From Deltaproteobacteria bacterium (GTDB lineage: Bacteria > Desulfobacterota > Desulfobacteria > Desulfobacterales > Desulfatibacillaceae): 5,285 nucleotides of DNA. A program made the position numbers and the translations under genes. Positions 1-5,285 of the stretch are shown in pieces (position 1 is the first letter of the stretch; each line of letters opens with the position of its first letter). The notes below the pieces were generated by a model that did no database searches, was not told where the DNA came from, and was given only the letters and a program-made list of their open reading frames with translations. Where the stretch lies: positions 1 through 5,285 of the forward strand of contig JAKAGN010000229.1 of the NCBI GenBank assembly GCA_021815525.1, written 5' to 3'.

Positions 1-57
1 GCGGGGGAGGGGGAAGGGAGACCCTTTTATAAAAGGGTCCCCTTCCCCCTCCCCCGC
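1..57. repeat. Long imperfect inverted repeat (palindrome), homopurine/homopyrimidine arms
   Basis: Positions 1-18 pair with 40-57 without mismatch. A19 is a single bulge. Positions 20-27 pair with 32-39, leaving a four-base TATA loop at 28-31. The centre (21-38) is a perfect 18-bp palindrome. The left arm is almost all purine and the right arm almost all pyrimidine. As RNA this would be a very stable hairpin of about 26 bp. No T-run follows on the plus strand, so it is not a textbook intrinsic terminator in that direction. The sequence before position 1 is missing, so the minus direction cannot be judged. It may be the end structure of an upstream transcript, a protective 3' hairpin, or a member of a dispersed intergenic repeat family. 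The structure is directly visible; its function is unknown. Confidence 0.85.
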
Positions 58-253
58 AAGACTGAATGCTTACCGTTTCGCGGAATCTTGCCGCGGGGCG
101 TGGTGGGCCTTTTGCCGGAAGAAAACCGCAAGCGCGCCGCCTTTTTCCCTCACCCGGCCTCTGTCCCGCCCTCTTGGAAAAGGGCGGATGCGACGGGCGG
201 TAAATCGTGTTTCCGGTGGCCCTTAGACCCTGGAAATTTTTGAAATCACACTG
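58..253. other. Non-coding intergenic stretch with one small hairpin
   Basis: I see no reading frame with plausible coding content or a ribosome-binding site here. One hairpin is clear: positions 166-172 pair with 181-187 (7 bp, GC-rich, 8-base loop). It has no following T-run on either strand. Positions 234-246 form an AT-rich tract in otherwise GC-rich DNA, immediately upstream of the promoter candidate, and could serve as an UP element. Nothing else here is supported. Confidence 0.6.
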
Positions 254-282
254 TTGACGAGGGCATGGGCCTCGTGTAAAGT
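254..282 (+). promoter_or_regulatory. Candidate sigma70-type promoter for hdrA-mvhD
   Basis: TTGACG at 254-259 matches the -35 consensus at 5 of 6 positions. TAAAGT at 277-282 matches the -10 consensus at 4 of 6, and the spacer is exactly 17 bp. An AT-rich tract (AAATTTTTGAAAT, 234-246) lies directly upstream, where an UP element would be. Transcription would start near 289, giving a leader of about 145 nt before the hdrA start codon. It is the best promoter match I could find upstream of hdrA, but it rests on pattern matching alone. Confidence 0.5.
257..275. promoter_or_regulatory. Inverted repeat between the -35 and -10 boxes, possible operator
   Basis: ACGAGG (257-262) and CCTCGT (270-275) are exact reverse complements separated by 7 bases. 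The repeat overlaps the end of the -35 box and fills the promoter spacer. A dimeric regulator bound there would block or remodel RNA polymerase access. No regulator gene is in the window and I do not recognise the motif, so the role is inferred from position only. Confidence 0.3.
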
Positions 283-310
283 TCGTTGTTGATCGTTTTG
301 GTCGGGAAAG

Positions 311-359
311 GGCGCGCGAACAAGCGGCATGGAAGCGGACCCGTGCGCGCCGGGTTTTT
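311..359 (+). terminator. Leader hairpins ending in a T-run, possible attenuator
   Basis: Two mutually exclusive pairings are visible in the predicted leader. In the first, GGCGCGC (311-317) pairs with GCGCGCC (345-351), with a G-U closing pair at 318/344 and a loop of about 25 bases. In the second, CCCG (340-343) pairs with CGGG (351-354) across a 7-base loop and is followed directly by five Ts (355-359), resembling a weak intrinsic terminator. Alternative structures ending in a T-run ahead of the first gene of an operon can act as attenuators. The terminator stem is only 4 bp plus possible A-U/G-U extension, so this may be chance in GC-rich DNA. Confidence 0.3.
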
Positions 360-384
360 CACGGATTCATCACTCATTCGGAAA

Positions 385-410
385 GCCGGTGGGGGTGAAG
401 CCCCGCCGGC
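385..410 (+). promoter_or_regulatory. Strong 10-bp hairpin in the hdrA leader
   Basis: Positions 385-394 pair with 401-410 over ten consecutive base pairs (one G-U, at 390/405), closing the 6-base loop GTGAAG. No T-run follows, so it is unlikely to terminate transcription. It ends 11 nt before the Shine-Dalgarno sequence and 23 nt before the hdrA start codon. It could affect mRNA stability or ribosome access, or be the expression platform of a regulatory leader. It does not match a riboswitch family that I can recognise. Confidence 0.5.
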
Positions 411-421
411 CCTCAAGGGAC

Positions 422-427
422 AAGGGG
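422..427 (+). promoter_or_regulatory. Ribosome-binding site of hdrA
   Basis: AAGGGG at 422-427 sits 6 nt upstream of the ATG at 434. An in-frame TGA at 428-430 excludes any longer upstream start. The next in-frame ATG (476, codon 15) lies within the first beta strand of the FAD-binding fold and has no comparable ribosome-binding site, so 434 is the preferred start. Confidence 0.75.
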
Positions 428-433
428 TGACGG

Positions 434-3400
434 ATGGAAAACCGGAAGGATAAGCCGGGCCCTGTGGGCTCGGCGATGGTGGTGGGTGGCGGCATCGCGG
501 GGATGCAGTCGGCGCTTGATCTCGCCAATTCGGGCTATTACGTGTACCTGGTGGAGAAGACCTCGGCCATAGGCGGGCTCATGAGCCGCCTGGACAAGAC
601 CTTCCCCACCAACGACTGCGCCATGTGAGTCATCTCACCAAAACTGGTCGAGGTCGGCCGGCATCTCAACATCGAGCTTTTGACCAACGCCGAGGTTTAC
701 GAACTTTCTGGCGAAAACGGAAACTTCCAGGCCCGGGTGCGCCAGGCGCCCCGGTACGTGGACATCAAAAAGTGCACCAGCTGCGGCGAATGCGCCAAGG
801 TCTGCCCCATCTCCGTTCCCGACGCGTACAACGAGAAGCTGAACAACCGGAAGGCCGCCTTCAAGCAGTACGCCCAGGCCATACCCGGGGCCTTCGGCAT
901 CGAAAAACGCGGCACGGCCCCCTGCAAGGCCACCTGCCCGGCCCACGTCTCGATCCAGGGCTATATTGCGCTCGCCAACGACGGGCGCTACCGCGAGGCT
1001 GTGAAGCTTTTCCGCGACGCCCACCCCTTCCCGGGCGTGTGCGGCCGAGTGTGCCACCATCCCTGCGAAAACGCCTGCACCCGTAACGACGTGGACCAGC
1101 CCCTGAACATCCGGGAGCTGCACAGATTCCTCTACGACTGGGACGTCTCCCAGGAAACACCTGCGGTTCACGAGAAGGGCGAGCAAAGGCCGGAGCGGGT
1201 CGCCATCGTGGGATCGGGCCCGGCGGGCCTTTCGGCCGCCTACTTCCTGGCCCGCATGGGCTACGGCGTCACCATCTTCGAGAAGCTTCCCGTGGCGGGC
1301 GGCATGATGGCGGTGGGGATTCCCGCCTACCGGCTTCCCCGGAACGTGCTGGCCGCAGAGATCAAGATCGTGACGGACTTGGGCGTCGAGATCAAGACCG
1401 GCGTCGAGTTCGGAAAGGACATAACCTTAGAAAGCCTCAAGAAGGACGGCTTTTCGGCGCTGTTCCTGGCCGTGGGTCTCCACGGCGGCCGCCGCATGGG
1501 GGTCCCGGGCGAGGACGCCAAAGGTGTCCTGCAGGGCGTGGACTTTTTGAGGGACGCCTCCCTTGGGAAAAAGCCCGCCATAGGGGAAACGGTGGTGGTG
1601 GTGGGCGGCGGCAACGTGGCCGTTGACGTAGCCCTTACCGCCAAGCGCCTGGGGGCGAAGAAGGTCAGCATGGTGTGCCTCGAAGGCCGCCACGAGATGC
1701 CGGCCTGGGAGCACGAGATCGAGGAGGCCCTCGAGGGCGGAATCGAGATCGTGAACGGCTTCGGCCCCAAGGAGTTCACGGTCTCGGCCGGGGGCGCGGT
1801 GACCGGCCTGACGTTTAAGGAGTGCACCGCGGTCTTCGATTCCGACAAGCGCTTCAACCCTCAGTTCAACGAAACCGAGTGCCGCTTCATGGACACCGAT
1901 ACCGTGATCGTGGCCATAGGCCAGAGCATGGATCTTCCGGCCGCAAAGGCCGAGGGCGTGGCCGTGACCCCGCGTGGGGGCCTGGCGGCCGACCCCGTAA
2001 CCCTCCAGACGCCGCTTGCGTGGGTCTTCGCGGCGGGCGACGCCGTGACGGGCCCCAAGAGCGTGGTGGACGCGGTGGCGGGCGGCAAGGAAGCGGCGGA
2101 GAGCATCCATCGCTTTCTAAACGGCCTGGATATGACCGAGGGCCGCGCGAAAGACTGGGAGTTCGTGAAGCCCGAAACTGCGGGCGAGAAGAAGAAGGCC
2201 CGCGTTCCGGGCCGCAAGACCGCGCCCGCCGAGCGGGAGGGCAACTTTAACGAAGTGGCCTTCGGCTACGACGAGCGCGAGGCCCGCGCCGAGGCCGACC
2301 GCTGCCTCAAATGCGGCATCTGCTCCGAGTGCTACCAGTGCGTGGAGGCCTGCCTGGCGAAGGCCGTGGACCATTCCCAGACCGGCCGGGAGCTGACGCT
2401 CGACGTGGGCTCCGTGGTGCTCTGCCCGGGCTCCGAGCCCTACGATCCGGCGGCCCTGGACCAGTTCTACCACTATAAAACCAGCCCCAACGTGGTGACG
2501 TCGCTGGAGTTCGAGCGCATCCTTTCCGCGTCGGGCCCCACCCTCGGGCACCTGGTGCGCCCGTCGGATCACAAGGAGCCGAAAAAGGTCGCCTGGCTCC
2601 AGTGCGTGGGAAGCCGCGACACCAACAAGTGCGGAAACGGCTACTGCTCGTCGGTCTGCTGCATGTACGCCATCAAGGACGCCATGATCGCCAAGGAGCA
2701 CAGCAAGGGCGATCTGGACGCCACCATCTTCAACATGGACATAAGGACCTTCGGGAAGGACTACGAGAAGTACTACCTAAGGGCCAAGGACAAGGAGGGC
2801 GTCCGCTTCGTAAAGGCCCGCATCCACACCATAGAAGACATTCCGGAAAGCCACGACCTCGAAATCCGCTACGCGGACGACGACGGCGTGATCCAGAAGG
2901 AAATCTTCGACATGGTGGTGCTCTCGGTGGGGCTCGAGGTTCCGGGCTCCGTGGGGGCCTTGGCCGAACGCCTGGGGGTGGAGGTAGATAAGTACCGCTT
3001 CGCAAAAACCGGCCCCTTCACGCCAGTGGCCACAAGCCGCGCCGGTGTCTACGCCTGCGGCGTGTTCCAGGGCCCCAAGGACATCCCCACATCCGTGACC
3101 CAGGCCTCGGCGGCCGCCTGCGCGGCCGGCATCGCGCTTTCGGACGCACGCGGCACCCTGACCAAAAAGGTGGAGGTCCCGGAGGAGCTGGACGTTGCGG
3201 CCCAGGAGCCTCGGATCGGCGTCTTCGTGTGCCAGTGCGGCATCAACATCGCGGGCGTGGTGGACGTGCCGGCGGTGGTGGAGTACGCGGCGGGGCTTCC
3301 CGGCGTGGTGTACTCGGGCACGAACCTCTTCACGTGCAGCCAGGACACCCAGGATCTGATGAAAGAGCTTTTCAGCAAGCACGGCATCAACCGGGTGGTG

Positions 3401-4876
3401 GTGGCCTCCTGCTCCCCCAAGACCCACGAGGGCATTTTCCAGGACACCATGACCTCGGTGGGCCTAAACAAGTACCTCTTCGAGATGGCCAACATCCGTA
3501 ACCAGAACTCCTGGGTCCACTCCAAGGAGCCCGAGGCCGCCACCGTGAAGGCCAAGGAGCTGGTCAGGATGGCCGTGGCCCGCGCCGCGACCCTTGGGCC
3601 GCTCCATGAGACCGTGATCCCGGTGAACCGGGCGGCCTTGGTGGTGGGCGGAGGAGTGGCCGGCATGACCGCCGCGCTGTCGTTGGCCGACCAGGGCTTC
3701 GAGGTCTTCCTGGTGGAAAAGGAGGCGGAGCTTGGCGGCATGTCCCGGAACCTCACGAAAACCCTGGAGGGCGCGGACGTAAAGGCGCTCGTGGAAACGC
3801 TTGCGGAAAGGGTCGAGGCTCACCCAAAGGTCCAGGTCTTCAAGGAGGCCTTGATCGTAGGCTTCACGGGCTTCAAAGGGAACTTCGAGACTGAAATCCT
3901 CGTTGGCCCGGGCATGTACAACAGAAAGCTCCAGCACGGGGCCGTCATAATGGCCACGGGGGCCTCCGAATACAAGCCCACCGAGTACCTCTACGGCCAG
4001 GACCCGCGGGTTGTGACCCAGGTGGAGTTCTCGAAGCTCCTGGAGTCGGACGATCCGGGGGCCCTGGACAGCGTCGTCATGATCCAGTGCGTGGGGTCTA
4101 GGAACGACGAGAACCCCAACTGCTCCCGCATATGCTGCCAGGCGGCGGTGAAAAACGCCTTGCACGTGAAGGAATTGAACCCCGAGGCCTCGGTATACGT
4201 CCTCTACCGCGACATCCGCACCGACGGGCTCATGGAGGAGTACTACACCAAGGCGCGCCAGGCGGGGGTCATATTCTCCCGCTTCGATCCCGCCGAGCCC
4301 CCGGTGGCCGAGTCCGCCGAGGACGGCGTCAGGGTGGTCTTCAGGGACCACGTCTTGAAGCGCAGGATCGAGGTTCCGGCCGACCGTTTGGTGCTTTCGG
4401 CCGGAATGCGGGCCGAGGACACGTCGGAACTGGCTAACATCATGAAGCTGGGCCGGAACCCCGAGGGCTACTTCATAGAGGCCCACGTGAAGCTTAGGCC
4501 CGTTGACATGGGGACGGAAGGCGTGTTCCTTTGCGGCACGGCCCACGGACCCAAGCTTCTAACGGAGGCCGTGGCCCAGGCCCTGGCCGCGGCGTCGCGG
4601 GCCACCACCTTCCTGGCCCAGCCCCAGCTCACCCTTTCGGCGGTGACGGCCCGGGTGGACCAGGAACGCTGCGCAAGCTGCCTGGTGTGCGTGCGCTCCT
4701 GCCCCTTCTCGGTTCCCCGCATCAACGCGGACGGGGTCTCCGAGATCGACGAGGCCCTCTGCCACGGCTGCGGGGTCTGCGCCTCCGAGTGCCCGGCCAA
4801 GGCCATCACGCTTTCCTGGTACGAAGACATTCAGCTCACGAGCAAGGTGGACGCCTTGCTGGAGGGGGTCCTATGA
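434..4876 (+). CDS. hdrA: Selenocysteine-containing giant HdrA: HdrA/GltD-like/HdrA fusion, electron-bifurcating FAD iron-sulfur oxidoreductase
   Basis: This gene encodes 1480 residues read through an in-frame UGA at codon 65; methanogen HdrA proteins have roughly 650. Module 1 starts directly at an FAD Rossmann motif (G18-x-G20-x-x-G23, E41). The Sec loop C62-A-M-U65 follows, then a [4Fe-4S] motif (C114, C117, C120, C124). A GltD/NfnB-like module of about residues 155-567 is inserted next. It has ferredoxin-like cysteines (C164, C168, C203, C207, C211, C215), an FAD motif (G260-x-G262-x-x-G265), a nucleotide motif (G391-G-G393) and G535-D536. HdrA module 1 then resumes with a Cys-rich motif (C624 to C640) and C724-V-G-S-R with C733, C738, C742 and C743. 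Module 2 has an N-terminal domain (C933, C935, C968, C993), FAD motif G1072-x-G1074-x-x-G1077, C1219-V-G-S-R with C1230, C1234 and C1235, and a C-terminal 2[4Fe-4S] ferredoxin (C1413-C1423, C1443-C1453). There is no signal peptide or membrane segment, so it is cytoplasmic. HdrA family proteins split electron pairs at FAD; the NAD(P)H link is inferred from the insert. BamE of class II benzoyl-CoA reductase is an HdrA-like alternative, but no bamD-like gene lies upstream here. Confidence 0.93.
626..628 (+). other. In-frame UGA read as selenocysteine, codon 65 of HdrA
   Basis: The reading frame before the UGA ends in T-N-D-C-A-M and continues after it as V-I-S-P-K-L-V-E-V-G-R-H. This aligns across the UGA with the HdrA family block C-x-M-C-I-L-S-P-K-M-V-E-V-G-R-H, with the UGA exactly at the conserved second cysteine. 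The same position is Cys or Sec in known HdrA proteins. The result is a C-x-x-U pair next to the FAD domain. A sequencing error is unlikely because there is no frame change and a second Cys-position UGA occurs in the next gene. General UGA reassignment is unlikely because UGA is also the real stop of this gene. Confidence 0.93.
644..661 (+). promoter_or_regulatory. Putative bacterial SECIS element of hdrA
   Basis: Positions 644-649 pair with 656-661 (6 bp, two of them G-U), closing the loop GAGGUC at 650-655. The loop Gs at 652-653 lie 24-25 nt after the UGA. The loop resembles the AGGUCU loop of the E. coli fdhF SECIS, whose Gs lie about 19-20 nt after its UGA. Bacterial SECIS elements sit inside the coding sequence downstream of UGA and bind SelB. 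The stem also encodes the conserved peptide after the Sec, so part of its conservation would be at the protein level. It was folded by eye only. Confidence 0.6.
4861..4865 (+). promoter_or_regulatory. Ribosome-binding site of mvhD, inside the end of hdrA
   Basis: GGAGG at 4861-4865 lies 7 nt upstream of the ATG at 4873, within the last codons of hdrA. It fixes the mvhD start at the ATGA overlap rather than at the next in-frame ATG (4954), which lies after the in-frame UGA and would remove the C-C-N-Y-U motif. Confidence 0.8.
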
Positions 4877-5285
4877 CGGCGGAATTCGAACCCGTGATCG
4901 TGGCTTTCTGCTGCAACTACTGAGGGTACTCCGCCGCGGACCTGGCAGGTTCGATGCGACTCGAGTATCCGGCAAACATCAAGATCGTGCGGGTGCCCTG
5001 CACCGGCAAGGTGGACGTCATCCATCTCCTGCGGGCCATCGAGAAGGGCGCGGACGGCGCCTACATCGTGGGCTGCATGGAGGGCCAGTGCCACTACAAG
5101 GGCGGCAACTACCGCGCCAAAAAGCGCGTGGCCCAGGCCGCCAAGATCCTGGACTCCATCGGCATGGGGGGCGAGCGCGTGGCCATGTACAACCTCTCCT
5201 CCGGCGAGGGCACGCTCTTCGCCCAGTACGCCATCGAGATGACGAAGAAAATAAAGGAGCTGGGTCCGAATCCCATAAGGCTCAC
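4873..5285 (+). CDS. mvhD: Selenocysteine-containing MvhD/FlpD-type hydrogenase delta subunit (3' end outside window)
   Basis: This is a small [2Fe-2S] electron-transfer subunit of the MvhD/FlpD/VhuD family, which shuttles electrons between HdrA and a hydrogenase, formate dehydrogenase or other partner. It has 137 complete codons; the family is usually about 140-150 residues, so only a short tail is likely missing. Visible family motifs are I-V-A-F-C13-C14-N-Y-U17, where relatives have C-C-N-W-C, then D-L-A-G, P-C43-T-G-K-V-D, G-A-D-G, and G-C68-M-E-G-Q-C73-H-Y with G-N-Y following. The UGA at codon 17 replaces the conserved third cysteine. The start codon overlaps the hdrA stop by 4 nt (ATGA), so the genes are probably translationally coupled and the products form a complex. 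It is cytoplasmic, with no signal or membrane segment. BamF of class II benzoyl-CoA reductase is also MvhD-like and is reported to contain Sec, so that assignment cannot be excluded from this window. Confidence 0.94.
4921..4923 (+). other. In-frame UGA read as selenocysteine, codon 17 of MvhD
   Basis: The frame from the ATG at 4873 gives F-C-C-N-Y, UGA, G-Y-S-A-A-D-L-A-G, which matches the family pattern C-C-N-W-C-S-Y-x-G-A-D with UGA at the third cysteine. Homology continues to the window end with the other family cysteines (C43, C68, C73) in place. Sec at this position is known in Sec-containing VhuD-type subunits of methanococci. Conventional gene calling would start the gene at the ATG at 4954 (codon 28) and lose the motif. 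Confidence 0.94.
4937..4953 (+). promoter_or_regulatory. Putative bacterial SECIS element of mvhD
   Basis: Positions 4937-4942 pair with 4948-4953 (6 bp with one G-U, at 4939/4951). They close the loop UGGCA at 4943-4947, whose outer U-A could also pair. The loop Gs at 4944-4945 are 21-22 nt after the UGA, within the usual spacing for a SelB-binding bacterial SECIS. Its size and spacing are close to those of the hdrA element at 644-661, although the loop sequences differ. It was folded by eye only. Confidence 0.6.

Noticed and set aside
1..57. G-quadruplex on the plus strand
   Set aside because: There are only three closely spaced G-runs (3-7, 9-13, 16-18) in the left arm. A fourth run is 16 bases away inside the hairpin, so the hairpin is the better reading.
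101..115. Sigma54-like promoter (TGG-N10-GC with TTGC at 112-115)
   Set aside because: The GG/GC spacing fits, but the middle of the -24 element does not match (TGGTGGG against TGGCACG). It is over 300 nt from the gene and no enhancer site is visible, so chance is more likely.
301..410. Cobalamin or other known riboswitch in the leader
   Set aside because: There are only loose similarities such as GGTG and GCCCC blocks. No conserved core or box of a known class could be aligned.
434..679. hdrA as a pseudogene or nonsense mutant split at 626
   Set aside because: The UGA falls exactly on a family Cys/Sec position, the frame is intact on both sides, and the neighbouring gene shows the same pattern with a similar downstream hairpin.
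625..1186. Other open frames overlapping hdrA on both strands (for example 625-1086 plus and 635-1186 minus)
   Set aside because: They are Arg/Pro/Gly/His-rich translations typical of shadow frames in GC-rich coding DNA, show no family motifs, and overlap a frame with strong homology throughout.
626..4923. General reassignment of UGA (to Trp or Gly) in this organism
   Set aside because: Both internal UGAs sit at cysteine positions rather than Trp or Gly positions, and hdrA itself ends at a UGA (4874-4876) overlapping the next start codon.
4531..4923. Open frame ending in the C-C-N-Y motif, read as a separate 130-aa gene
   Set aside because: Only its last 16 codons (from 4873) are real, being the start of mvhD. 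The part before 4873 is an out-of-frame reading of the hdrA ferredoxin region.

Overview
The window looks like a GC-rich anaerobic bacterium, most likely a sulfate-reducing or syntrophic member of the Desulfobacterota. That is inferred from the gene content: a giant multi-module HdrA followed by an MvhD-type subunit, both carrying selenocysteine. A methanogen relative is less likely because of the GC content and the GltD-like fusion. No taxonomic marker gene is present.

Layout: positions 1-57 are a long, almost perfect inverted repeat. Positions 58-433 contain no supported gene. They hold a sigma70-like promoter candidate (254-282, with an AT-rich tract just upstream), then a leader of about 145 nt with two further hairpins and a Shine-Dalgarno sequence. 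One very long gene, hdrA (434-4876, 1480 codons), follows. Its stop overlaps the start of mvhD (4873 to beyond the window end) in an ATGA arrangement.

The central observation is that both genes contain an in-frame UGA exactly where their families have a conserved redox or cluster cysteine. In hdrA it is codon 65 (C-A-M-U, in place of the family C-x-M-C). In mvhD it is codon 17 (C-C-N-Y-U, in place of C-C-N-W-C). Homology continues without interruption after each UGA. A short stem-loop with G in its apical loop lies about 20 nt downstream of each, as expected of bacterial SECIS elements. Read conventionally, hdrA would look like a 64-aa stub plus an N-truncated protein, and mvhD would lose its first cluster motif.

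How the genes work together: HdrA is an FAD and iron-sulfur protein of flavin-based electron bifurcation/confurcation complexes, and MvhD is the small [2Fe-2S] protein that passes electrons to or from HdrA. This HdrA is a fusion. Module 1 is an HdrA core interrupted by a complete GltD/NfnB-like NAD(P)H-oxidoreductase module. Module 2 is a second HdrA core with its own N-terminal cysteine domain and C-terminal 2[4Fe-4S] ferredoxin. This suggests a soluble complex linking NAD(P)H, ferredoxin-type clusters and another redox partner. The partner genes (such as hdrBC, hydrogenase, metVF or a benzoyl-CoA reductase) would lie downstream and cannot be seen here.
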